Below the pieces are notes generated by a model. It saw nothing but the letters and a program-made list of their open reading frames with translations. It did not search any database and was not told where the DNA came from. Shown here in pieces: positions 1-6,530 of a DNA stretch of 6,530 bases. Origin of the DNA: Planctomycetota bacterium (GTDB lineage Bacteria; Planctomycetota; UBA11346); the NCBI GenBank assembly GCA_024641365.1, contig JAHEDF010000228.1, positions 1 through 6,530 on the forward strand. The letters are read 5' to 3'. The translations under genes and the position numbers were made by a program. The stretch's first letter is position 1, and every line of letters begins with the position of its first letter.

Positions 1-191
1 AGCATGGTTAAACACGCTTCATCTAGGGTGTCGTTTACAAAAGCGCATACGGCATTTGCGCCTTGTGCTAAAGGAGCGGTGGCAGCATGTAATGCAGTGT
101 CATGAAAAATAAATTGAGCAGAATCGGTTGTGTTTTCCTGTTCGAATGAAGAATGATCATACGACTTGCTGCTAAAGAAATGAATTAACAT
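1..191 (-). CDS. ldhA: 2-hydroxyacid dehydrogenase, probably D-lactate dehydrogenase (N-terminal part; C-terminus beyond window)
   Basis: Only the first 63 codons are visible; the reading frame runs open off the left edge. The start is well fixed: ATG at 191-189 follows an in-frame TAA (197-195), and a GGG-containing ribosome-binding site (200-198) lies 6 bases upstream. The N-terminus resembles E. coli LdhA from memory: an S-K-x-Y-D pattern at residues 8-12, where LdhA has T-K-Q-Y-D, and AVCAFVND at 47-54, where LdhA has AVCIFVND. This part belongs to the substrate-binding half of the fold; the NAD-binding Rossmann domain and catalytic Arg/Glu/His lie outside the window. Family members are soluble NADH-dependent enzymes reducing pyruvate to D-lactate. 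The gene is divergent from the cytochrome gene at 836. Another D-isomer-specific 2-hydroxyacid dehydrogenase is possible, because the specificity-determining region is not visible. Confidence 0.75.
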   Translation of the reverse strand, partial: MLIHFFSSKSYDHSSFEQENTTDSAQFIFHDTALHAATAPLAQGANAVCAFVNDTLDEACLTM

Positions 192-835
192 AATTTACCC
201 TTTTTTGATTTAATCTATAACCAACGGTGTCAACAGCTGCGCAAACATAAGCAGCTCTATAAAAGTATCTAAGGTAGTTATTCTGAATTACTACAGGTAA
301 AGTAGTTTATAGTTATAGTACATTTATTGAGAATATGACAATTTTAATGAAATTCATAATTAGGGACTGCCAGACGGGTAGTAGGTATAATCAATCTTAG
401 ACCGAGTAATTTTTCATAGAGCAATGGCTTATCATGTACGGCATGTTCACTTTGAATGGCTATTTGGCATTCTCTGTACTGGTATTAGTACGAGGTCGGG
501 TTTATTCACTTTATATTTTCATGAGCGATTGCGGCAAAGTGGATTAGGGTTGTGTGTGCCTTATCCAAATGTCCATGACACATGGTGCATTTATCCTTTA
601 GCTTCCCAGCTTTACGCTGTGCAGTTGTCGCTTAGAAATGCATTCCATTCAAATCATACAAACGAGCAATTGCGTATTATTTTCACTATGCAGATATACT
701 TTCCCGTCTTCACACACGACCAAAGTGGAGCCAAAAGTTAGTCACACTACACAACCAAAGCCCTTATTTGCCGTATACAATGCGTCAATCGCACGCGCTG
801 CGGTTATAAGACCAGCTACTTAGGAATGAGTCATT
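192..835. other. Divergent intergenic region without a convincing gene
   Basis: These 644 bases separate two divergent starts and must hold both promoters. The part from about 192 to 420 is AT-rich with several TATA-like hexamers. The best is a perfect TATAAT at 386-391 (plus), but no good -35 sits 17 bases upstream; on the minus strand TATAGA at 261-256 is a possible -10. Small perfect inverted repeats occur at 476-491 (GTACT, 6-base gap, AGTAC) and 573-585 (CCATG, 3-base gap, CATGG), of unknown meaning. An open frame of 105 codons (424-741, plus) exists but looks non-coding: Cys/His/aromatic-rich, no recognisable domain, weak ribosome-binding site. No tRNA or riboswitch was recognised. Confidence 0.6.
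235..256. promoter_or_regulatory. Perfect inverted repeat, possible operator upstream of the lactate dehydrogenase gene
   Basis: AGCTGC at 235-240 and GCAGCT at 251-256 form a perfect 6-base inverted repeat with a 10-base spacer, 44 bases upstream of the ATG at 191. It lies immediately downstream of a possible minus-strand -10 (TATAGA, 261-256), a position where a repressor could act. A TTGACA hexamer (233-228, minus) is adjacent, but a promoter using it would start transcription almost on the ribosome-binding site, so it is unlikely to be the working -35. The repeat is seen directly; the operator role is inference, and a weak hairpin in the leader is the alternative. Confidence 0.25.
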
Positions 836-3800
836 ATGAACAAAGTATCCACCACGGTTAATCAGACGTTAAAAAAACCTGTCCATAAAATTGCCTTGTT
901 GGCTTCGGTATTGGCGTGTGCGAACGTGCATGCTGCTGATTCAAAACCATTTGCGGGCAGTTTTAAAGTTGATGGTTTAACGGGGCATCAAGTCGCTGCT
1001 GGACCATTAGTCGAATATCCAACCAGTTTTGCCATTGATGAAAAAGGACAATTCTATGTGGTGGAAAGTCCGCGTTTAAAGGATGGTTCGATTTTAGATA
1101 TTCGCGGTGCGCGACAATTTACCTTACAAGATTTTAAAATTCAAACCGTCGAAGAACGTGTCGCCATGTTATTGGCTGACAGTAAAGAAAAATATATTCG
1201 CAATAGTGAACGTGTGGTTTTATTGACTGATGATAACGGTGATGGCATTCCAGATAAGCGTCATGATTTTGCCGTTGATGGCATGGGCAACCCGGAAGAC
1301 GGTTTAGCATTTAGTGCACTCACGTACGATGGTAAAGTTTATCTCACTTGTATTCCTCATGTGTGGAAATTTGAGGATACAAACGGTGATCATAAAGCCG
1401 ATATAAAAGAAAAAGTGCTCTCCGGCTTTGGTGTGGCGATTAGTATGATGGGCCACGATATGCATGGTATTGTGCGTGGACCTGATGGCCGCTTATATTG
1501 GAGTATTGGCGATCGTGGATTTAATGTGGTGAGTAAAGAAGGCACGCGTTTTATGGCGCCCTCACGCGGCGCTATTTTCCGCTGCGAACCTGATGGCAGT
1601 AAAATGGAAGTGTTTTTTCATGGACTACGTAATCCACAAGAAATTGCCTTTGATGAATTTGGTAATTTAATGACGTTTGATAACACGGGTGATTTTGGTG
1701 ATATTGCCCGCGTCGTTTATGCCATGGAAGGTGGCGATGCTGGTTGGTATAAGGAGCACCAAGCAGCGCATCAGTATAAGTGGGCATTTCCAGATAAAGA
1801 CGTGATGACCAGTAAATCACGTTGGACCGAAGAAAATATGTTCCGACCCAATAGCGAAGAACAACCACAGTGGACTTTACCGCCTGTGATGAATTTTGGT
1901 AATGGACCATCTGGCATTGTTTATGCGGCTGGTGAATCATTTCCTGACTCTATTGGCGGCAGTTTCTTGGTCTGTAATTATCGCGGTGGTGCGGCAAATA
2001 GTAATATTCATTCATTTAAATTTACCGTTGATGGCGCCGGATTTAAAATGCGCGATGGCGATCCCATGAATGTGCTTACGGGAATTGCCAGCTCTGACAT
2101 CGACATCGGTTATGATGGTCGTATTTATTTACTCGACTTTGGTGGTGGGTGGAGCGCCAATGAACGTGGTGCCATTCAAGCCGTTGAATATGCACCTGGA
2201 CTGAAAAAAGAATCGGTACAACAAGTTCAAAAGATATTTGCGGAAGGATTTAAAAAGCGCACTGATTTAGCGGACTTATTATCACACCCGGATTTCCGCT
2301 TACGCCAACGTGCGCAATTTGAATTGGTTGAGCGCAATGATGCGAAGACCTTACAACAAACACTTGCTAACGGTAAAACGCTGCATGCGAAATTACATGC
2401 GTTATGGGGTCTAGGACAACTGCACCGCTACGGTAAGGGTAATTTTAATGCTGAATTTTTAAAAGCAGCAACTGCTGCTGATGAAGAAATCGTGGTAAGC
2501 GCTTGTCGTATTCTTGGTGATGTACGCGATGCCAGTTATACCGACGCGCTGATTAAGTGCCTGGGAAATGCATCACGTCGTGTGCAAAGTCATGCGGCGA
2601 TTGCGCTCGGTAAAATGAAAGAGAAATCAGCAACGGCAGCTTTATGGGATGCGCTGAAAAAGAACGACTCTGTAAAAGATCGTTATTTGCGCATTGCGTT
2701 GGTGAATGCACTGGCAGCAATCGGAGACGAAGCCGGTGCGGCCGCACAATTAAAAGCAGCAGAACGTGAATTACGTCTTGGTGCCGTATTAGTTTTACGT
2801 GCACTCAAGAGCGACAAAGTTGGCGAATTTTTAGCGGATAAGGAAAAATTGGTCGTCGAATCAGCCGTACGCGCAATTTACGACAACAGACTGACCAAAG
2901 TTTATCCAGCGGTCATGGGTTTAACTGATAAAGCTGGGGACTTCATGCTGACGAATCAGCGTCGCATTTTAATAATCAACTACATGCATGGCGGTGTTGA
3001 TGGCGCGAATGGTGTATTAAAAATGGTCAGTAATAGCGGACTCGGCAAAGAAGTTCGCGAACAAGGAATGGCGTTGTTGTTGCGCTGGGACAATATGCCT
3101 GAATTTGATCTGATTAACAATAATTATGATCCAATTCCAGACCGACAGGATAAAATTTACCCAGGCATCCACGATGCATTAAGTGCATTTTTAGAAAATG
3201 AAAAATCTGAATTATTGGCAAAGGGGCTCGATTTAGCCAAACAAGTCGGCATGCCGATGTCGAGTAATATATTGCTGGCTCAAGCGCTAAATAATAAAAC
3301 AGAAATGGGTACCCGTTTAGCGGCAATCAAGGGATTAAGCGCAAAAGGCGATGACTTTAAAAATGCCTTACCAGAGTTACTAAAAATTAAAGATGACCAA
3401 ATCAAGGCGACATTACTTGACTTGCACTTTTCAATGAAATTAGATGGTCGCATGGAATTAGCAGAGGCGGCTCTCAAATCAAAAGGTACCGAGAGCGTCC
3501 GTGTAGCGATAGAGCAATTAATAAAAGAAAAAGATGCGGCGGCTCGCTTCCAAAAATTATGGAATGACCGCGATAAAGTTTTACCCGCAGCAACGCATTT
3601 AGATTTATTGCTTGCTATGCAAAGTGCTAATGATGCGGCATTAAAGAAAACAGCAGCAGATTTTGCCGCAGATCCGAAAAACGTTCAGGCTTTAGCGAAA
3701 GAGGGTGGTGACGCCGCAAAAGGTGAAGCCATTTTCCGAGGTGCCGGTGCCTGTGTGCAATGTCATATGGTTGATAAGCAAGGCGGTATTCAAGGACCTG

Positions 3801-4150
3801 CATTAGATAATGTTGCTCTAACCTCAGATCGCTCACAAATTTTAGAATCCGTGCTTAATCCGAATGCGAAAATCACCGATGGCTATGGTACCGTCAGCCT
3901 GACCATGAAAGATGGTTCCGTCATTGCTGGCATCCTTAAATCAGAAAAAGGTGGGAAGGTAGAATTATTATTACCAAGCAATGAGAAAAAGGTCGTGTCA
4001 GCAGGTGATATTACCAAGCGCGATGGCCCGGTATCGGCTATGCCTCCCATTGCCATGGTATTGCCACCCAAAGATCTGCGCGACCTCATTGAGTTTTTAA
4101 GCCAGCAAAAAGCCAAAGATAACGGTAAGAAGAAAAAGGACGGCCATTAA
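836..4150 (+). CDS. Exported PVC-type heme-binding CxxCH protein: beta-propeller dehydrogenase-like domain, HEAT-like repeats, C-terminal cytochrome c
   Basis: The 1104-residue product probably oxidises a sugar or alcohol outside the cytoplasm and passes electrons to its own heme; the substrate is unknown. The start is fixed by an in-frame TGA at 827-829, with AGGA at 822-825. Residues 1-33 form a signal peptide (lysines at 13, 14 and 18, hydrophobic 19-29, cleavage likely after VHA-33). Residues ~40-455 resemble soluble sugar-dehydrogenase propellers and the 'membrane-bound dehydrogenase' family of Planctomycetes/Verrucomicrobia: GHDMHG at 206-211, IGDRG at 224-228, HGLRNP at 262-267. Residues ~470-690 look like HEAT repeats and helical sequence continues to ~930. 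A single heme site C973-V-Q-C976-H977 opens the cytochrome domain; M1069 (SAMPP) or M1074 is the likely distal ligand. The C-terminus is a Lys-rich tail. No transmembrane helix is seen besides the signal, so it is probably periplasmic. Length fits the family; no frameshift is apparent. Confidence 0.88.
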   Translation: MNKVSTTVNQTLKKPVHKIALLASVLACANVHAADSKPFAGSFKVDGLTGHQVAAGPLVEYPTSFAIDEKGQFYVVESPRLKDGSILDIRGARQFTLQDFKIQTVEERVAMLLADSKEKYIRNSERVVLLTDDNGDGIPDKRHDFAVDGMGNPEDGLAFSALTYDGKVYLTCIPHVWKFEDTNGDHKADIKEKVLSGFGVAISMMGHDMHGIVRGPDGRLYWSIGDRGFNVVSKEGTRFMAPSRGAIFRCEPDGSKMEVFFHGLRNPQEIAFDEFGNLMTFDNTGDFGDIARVVYAMEGGDAGWYKEHQAAHQYKWAFPDKDVMTSKSRWTEENMFRPNSEEQPQWTLPPVMNFGNGPSGIVYAAGESFPDSIGGSFLVCNYRGGAANSNIHSFKFTVDGAGFKMRDGDPMNVLTGIASSDIDIGYDGRIYLLDFGGGWSANERGAIQAVEYAPGLKKESVQQVQKIFAEGFKKRTDLADLLSHPDFRLRQRAQFELVERNDAKTLQQTLANGKTLHAKLHALWGLGQLHRYGKGNFNAEFLKAATAADEEIVVSACRILGDVRDASYTDALIKCLGNASRRVQSHAAIALGKMKEKSATAALWDALKKNDSVKDRYLRIALVNALAAIGDEAGAAAQLKAAERELRLGAVLVLRALKSDKVGEFLADKEKLVVESAVRAIYDNRLTKVYPAVMGLTDKAGDFMLTNQRRILIINYMHGGVDGANGVLKMVSNSGLGKEVREQGMALLLRWDNMPEFDLINNNYDPIPDRQDKIYPGIHDALSAFLENEKSELLAKGLDLAKQVGMPMSSNILLAQALNNKTEMGTRLAAIKGLSAKGDDFKNALPELLKIKDDQIKATLLDLHFSMKLDGRMELAEAALKSKGTESVRVAIEQLIKEKDAAARFQKLWNDRDKVLPAATHLDLLLAMQSANDAALKKTAADFAADPKNVQALAKEGGDAAKGEAIFRGAGACVQCHMVDKQGGIQGPALDNVALTSDRSQILESVLNPNAKITDGYGTVSLTMKDGSVIAGILKSEKGGKVELLLPSNEKKVVSAGDITKRDGPVSAMPPIAMVLPPKDLRDLIEFLSQQKAKDNGKKKKDGH

Positions 4151-4154
4151 TATT

Positions 4155-4257
4155 AAAAACGCAGTACGGGCTCATCTCCTGCGTTGCACGATACTCGACA
4201 TAGCGCTGCTATGCCATCGCATCGTGCGCCTTGGATATGAACTCCGTCTGCGTTTTT
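4155..4257. repeat. Long imperfect palindrome (~103 bases), candidate dispersed repeat and transcription terminator
   Basis: Five bases after the stop of the cytochrome gene, the two halves (4155-4204 and 4208-4257) pair almost throughout. AAAAACGCAG (4155-4164) pairs with CTGCGTTTTT (4248-4257), GCACGAT (4186-4192) with ATCGTGC (4221-4227), and CATAGC (4199-4204) with GCTATG (4208-4213) around a 3-base loop. The intervening stretches also align as ACGG..TCAT.TCC with few mismatches. The outer A-run and T-run give the profile of an intrinsic terminator on either strand, so the element may end or attenuate transcription before the ThuA-like gene. Such long intergenic palindromes are often dispersed, multi-copy elements; copy number cannot be judged from one window. 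Confidence 0.75.
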
Positions 4258-4331
4258 ATTAAAGAAATAGTTTAAAACGTTGTGGAATTGCGCGGCATCA
4301 TAGAAAGGTTTCTTCGGCAGATGTCAGGTAG

Positions 4332-4417
4332 CTGTGTCTTTCTTGACACAGAACAACGGGCAAAAGAGGCTTTTGTTGTGGAGTGAAGGTGCTAAATGAC
4401 AGCTCCTTCACCGCTCC
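4332..4417 (+). promoter_or_regulatory. Structured leader with three consecutive hairpins before the ThuA-like gene
   Basis: Three stem-loops follow one another in the 110 bases before the start codon at 4442. The first is CTGTGTC (4332-4338) with GACACAG (4345-4351), loop of 6. The second is CAAAAG (4361-4366) with CTTTTG (4370-4375), loop of 3. The third is TGAAGGTGCT (4384-4393) with AGCTCCTTCA (4401-4410), one mismatch and loop of 7, extendable by GGAG (4380-4383) with CTCC (4414-4417). None is followed by a T-run, so they are not classical terminators. If transcribed, they would make a folded 5' leader or a processing/stability segment. No known riboswitch class was recognised. A weak GGA (4433-4435) is the only ribosome-binding site downstream. 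Confidence 0.45.
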
Positions 4418-4441
4418 TCGTTTACAACGATTGGACACCTC

Positions 4442-5431
4442 ATGCTCACAGCTAAATTATTGTCGGTCACTCGTTCACTCACGTCGATCATTATTGCAGC
4501 GGTCGCAGCGGTGCCTTTTTCGCATCTAACCGCCGCTGATGATATTGTCTTTTTAGCTGGCTCGCGCAGTCATGGTCCAGGGGAACATGAATTTAATGCG
4601 GGCTGCTTATTATTAGCGAAGGCATTAAATGAACAAAGTGGCCTGGGTATAAAGGCACGTGTTATTCAAGGGTGGCCCAAAGATGATACCGTTTTAGATG
4701 GCGTCAAAGCCATCGTAATTTATTCAGATGCAACCAGTGTCGTTCAAAATGGCTGGGAAAAAGTGGATAGTTTAGCCAAGCAAGGTGTTGGCTTGATGTT
4801 TATGCATTACGCTGTGCATCCATCGCCAGATAAAGGTGAAAAATATTTTCGCCCATGGATTGGCGGAGCCTTTGAAACGGGTTGGTCAGTCAATCCACAT
4901 TGGGTAGCTGATTTAAAAGGATTACCAGGCCATCCGGTTTCACGGGGCGTTGGCGATGTCGTGCAGGCCTACGATGAATTTTATTATAACATGCGTTTCG
5001 TTCCTGATCGTGCCAAAGTACAAGATTTAATTACCGCAATTCCAACCCGCGATAACATGAAAAAATATATTAATTTATGGAATGAACACGGTGTGGCCGG
5101 ACTTGGGAAACCACAAACCTTAATGTGGGGCATTGAACGCGCTGATGGTGGTCGTGGTGTTGGTTTTACTGGGGGTCATTATCATCGGAACTGGGCCATT
5201 GATGGCTTCCGTCAATTAGCGCTTAATGCCATTGTGTGGGTCGCAAAAATAGAAGTGCCCGAGGGTGGAGTTAAATCATTACCGATTACAGAAGATCAAT
5301 TAAACGAAAATCTCGACAAGAAAAAAGACAATCCACCGCGCATAACCATTCCTACAGCCGCAGATTACGACGCGATGCCTAAAGCGGTTGTCAATGAAGA
5401 GCGCGAAGCGAAATTCCCGAAAATAGAATAA
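4442..5431 (+). CDS. Exported ThuA-like domain protein (glutamine-amidotransferase-like fold)
   Basis: The 329-residue protein belongs to the ThuA family, named for a trehalose-utilisation protein; members adopt a class I glutamine-amidotransferase-like fold and are associated with keto-sugar metabolism, with no single agreed reaction. An in-frame TGA at 4397-4399 and no other ATG between fix the start; the ribosome-binding site is weak (GGA, 6 bases upstream). Residues 1-31 are a signal peptide (K5, R11, hydrophobic 16-26, cleavage likely after LTA-31), so the protein is probably periplasmic. Conserved-looking blocks are SHGPGEHEF at 43-51, MHYAVH at 121-126 and GGHYHRNW at 244-251, whose histidines could bind metal or substrate. 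No amidotransferase nucleophile motif was recognised. After ~270 a charged, Pro-containing tail follows. It lies 291 bases downstream of the cytochrome gene on the same strand and could be co-transcribed, though the intervening palindrome may uncouple them. Confidence 0.87.
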   Translation: MLTAKLLSVTRSLTSIIIAAVAAVPFSHLTAADDIVFLAGSRSHGPGEHEFNAGCLLLAKALNEQSGLGIKARVIQGWPKDDTVLDGVKAIVIYSDATSVVQNGWEKVDSLAKQGVGLMFMHYAVHPSPDKGEKYFRPWIGGAFETGWSVNPHWVADLKGLPGHPVSRGVGDVVQAYDEFYYNMRFVPDRAKVQDLITAIPTRDNMKKYINLWNEHGVAGLGKPQTLMWGIERADGGRGVGFTGGHYHRNWAIDGFRQLALNAIVWVAKIEVPEGGVKSLPITEDQLNENLDKKKDNPPRITIPTAADYDAMPKAVVNEEREAKFPKIE

Positions 5432-5456
5432 TTGCTACCCCATTTATAAAAATATT

Positions 5457-5596
5457 ATTAACCGCAGAGAGCGCAGAGATGGTTTTTAAACAAATCTACA
5501 ATGAAAATTACCGTTTATTGGCATTTAAAGGTAATGGAATGAGCTAATATTATTTTACAAATTCCCTCTGCGCTCTCTGCGCCCTCTGCGGTTAAT
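5457..5596. repeat. 140-base inverted-repeat element with CGCAGAG-type 9-base units, MITE-like or intergenic repeat
   Basis: The left end (5457-5479) and the reverse complement of the right end (5574-5596) match at 22 of 23 positions, both starting ATTAACCGCAGAG. The right arm extends inward to 5564 and, read on the minus strand, contains three copies of a 9-base unit CGCAGAG(G/A)G; the left arm has two. The core (about 5481-5563) is AT-rich and non-coding. No clear target-site duplication is visible; the outermost ATTA/TAAT belongs to the inverted repeat itself. The element fills the gap between two convergent genes and could fold to stop transcription from both sides, although the ~80-base loop makes it a poor intrinsic terminator. 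A non-autonomous mobile element or a spread tandem-repeat family are alternatives. Confidence 0.7.
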
Positions 5597-5632
5597 CTGA
5601 TTCACATTGTATGTAAAGCAAAACCGTATTTA

Positions 5633-6530
5633 TTAAGGAACGGCATGTGGTGACGGAGGTTGTTGTGAGCGACTGTAAATCTTCGCTAATTGCACCATGA
5701 TTTTTTCTAATTTCTGATAATAATCCTGTTCACTGAGTTTATTTTTATCCGCGCGTAAATCTGCCAAAGCTAATTCGAGCTGGTCACGTTCGTGGCGGTC
5801 ACTATCGCTCAGCGCTAATTCCTCTTTACTGGGCAGCAAATGTATTTGATGCGCACGAATACCATCGACTGAAGCGCCATCAGCAGCGGATTTTTTTGCC
5901 CATACACCGTCAAACCAATCAGCACGCGTGCCGCGACCATCGCCATTATCATCAATTAATGGATGTTCAGTGGCGATAAGGCCATCTTTTTCATAGCTGT
6001 TTGCAACCGCATGTGCGGCACTGAGAAATAATTCCAGGACAGATATTTGCCCATCCTGATCAATATCAGCGCTGATGTCGTTGCTGGGTTTGTCGGCACT
6101 CGCTAGTGCCTGCGCAAAAAAACCACCGAAGCGTGTCGCATTCGCCTCAGTCCCACTCTTTGTCGCAGAAATTATGACGCGTCCTGGAAACGAAACGGCT
6201 TGTAAAAATGGCGCGCTTGCTGGGGCCGTATTGATTAATACGACCGGACGTTGGTATTTTTGTAACCACTCCGATAATTCAGCTGACGCCACATCTGGTC
6301 CGCGTAAATTAAATTTAGCAGTTCGACCATCATAGGTTCCGTGTCCAATTAATACGATCCACAGTGGATTAACCGAGACGGTATTGTGCTTGGTGAGCGC
6401 TTGTTGCAGCAACTCTTTATCGGTCTCTTTTTGTTGATCTGGAGCTGTCAGGCCAATTAATTGGTGTCCGACGTGAGCGTGCGCACATGCCGCCATCCAC
6501 GTATCAGCCCAGGCGCTAAAGCGTTTATCA
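5633..6530 (-). CDS. Caspase/C13-peptidase-like protein with EF-hand, apparently lacking the catalytic cysteine (5' end beyond window)
   Basis: About 298 residues are visible, and the frame stays open to the right edge, so the N-terminus, including any signal peptide, is missing. Numbering here counts from the in-frame Met at 6496-6494, which is probably internal because 11 codons precede it without a stop. WIVLIGHGTYDG at 46-57 resembles the beta-strand plus His-Gly of caspase-fold peptidases (H52). The strand expected to carry the nucleophile reads VVLINTAPASAPF (85-97), with no Cys; the only Cys visible is C4. GRVIISATKSGTE (105-117) and RFGGFFAQAL (122-131) match the post-nucleophile region of such proteins. 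D144-x-D-x-D-G-Q-I-S-x-x-E155 is a canonical calcium EF-hand loop, and 182-193 (DDNGDG...D) is a degenerate second one. Residues ~225-275 are charged and helical, with a Pro-rich end. It may be an inactive or serine/threonine-type relative; its role is unknown. It converges on the ThuA-like gene. Confidence 0.65.
   Translation of the reverse strand, partial: DKRFSAWADTWMAACAHAHVGHQLIGLTAPDQQKETDKELLQQALTKHNTVSVNPLWIVLIGHGTYDGRTAKFNLRGPDVASAELSEWLQKYQRPVVLINTAPASAPFLQAVSFPGRVIISATKSGTEANATRFGGFFAQALASADKPSNDISADIDQDGQISVLELFLSAAHAVANSYEKDGLIATEHPLIDDNGDGRGTRADWFDGVWAKKSAADGASVDGIRAHQIHLLPSKEELALSDSDRHERDQLELALADLRADKNKLSEQDYYQKLEKIMVQLAKIYSRSQQPPSPHAVP

Noticed and set aside
228..233. TTGACA hexamer on the minus strand as the -35 of the lactate dehydrogenase gene
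   Set aside because: Any matching -10 would place the transcription start next to the ribosome-binding site, and no good -10 exists at 16-18 bases spacing.
424..741. Open reading frame of 105 codons on the plus strand, with an overlapping 61-codon frame at 638-823
   Set aside because: No recognisable domain, residue composition rich in Cys, His and aromatics unlike the neighbouring real genes, no good ribosome-binding site, and two overlapping frames of similar quality, as expected by chance.
899..940. Possible lipoprotein signal at Cys28 of the cytochrome protein
   Set aside because: The residues before it (V-L-A-C) lack the usual Leu at -3 and small residue at -2, while a standard signal-peptidase I site (VHA) follows five residues later.
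1572..4116. Several minus-strand open frames of 65-122 codons inside the cytochrome gene
   Set aside because: They lie antisense to a clearly coding gene with recognisable domains and their products look like shadow translations.
5457..5596. CRISPR array because of repeated CGCAGAG units
   Set aside because: Units are 9 bases in direct tandem without spacers, and the arms are inverted; neither repeat length nor organisation fits a CRISPR.
6075..6335. Plus-strand 86-codon frame opposite the caspase-like gene
   Set aside because: Antisense shadow of a frame with recognisable caspase-like and EF-hand motifs.

Overview
The window (6530 bases, visibly AT-leaning) reads as bacterial chromosome with two complete secreted-protein genes, two genes cut by the window edges, and unusually repeat- and hairpin-rich gaps. 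The truncated gene at the left edge looks like an E. coli-type D-lactate dehydrogenase, which favours a gammaproteobacterium. The two complete genes belong to families most abundant in Planctomycetes, Verrucomicrobia and Bacteroidetes. The taxon is therefore inferred only weakly: either a gammaproteobacterium carrying PVC-style genes or an uncultured lineage.

Layout from left to right. Positions 1-191 (minus) hold the first 63 codons of a 2-hydroxyacid (D-lactate) dehydrogenase. Positions 192-835 are a 644-base divergent intergenic region with no convincing gene. Positions 836-4150 (plus) encode a 1104-residue exported protein: a sugar-dehydrogenase-like beta-propeller, a HEAT-like helical middle, and a C-terminal single-heme cytochrome c domain. 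Positions 4151-4441 hold a ~103-base imperfect palindrome, then a run of hairpins just ahead of the next start codon. Positions 4442-5431 (plus) encode an exported ThuA-like protein. Positions 5432-5632 separate convergent genes and contain a 140-base element with inverted ends built from 9-base CGCAGAG-type units. Positions 5633-6530 (minus) hold the C-terminal ~298 residues of a caspase/C13-like protein that keeps the His-Gly motif, lacks a visible catalytic Cys, and carries an EF-hand loop.

How the genes may work together: both complete proteins have signal peptides and lie in the same orientation. The first could oxidise a sugar or polyol and pass electrons to its own heme. The second belongs to a family linked to keto-sugar metabolism (ThuA of the trehalose-utilisation pathway). 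A periplasmic carbohydrate-oxidation pair is the most economical reading, but the substrate cannot be deduced. The dehydrogenase and the caspase-like gene are on the opposite strand and have no demonstrated link to this pair.
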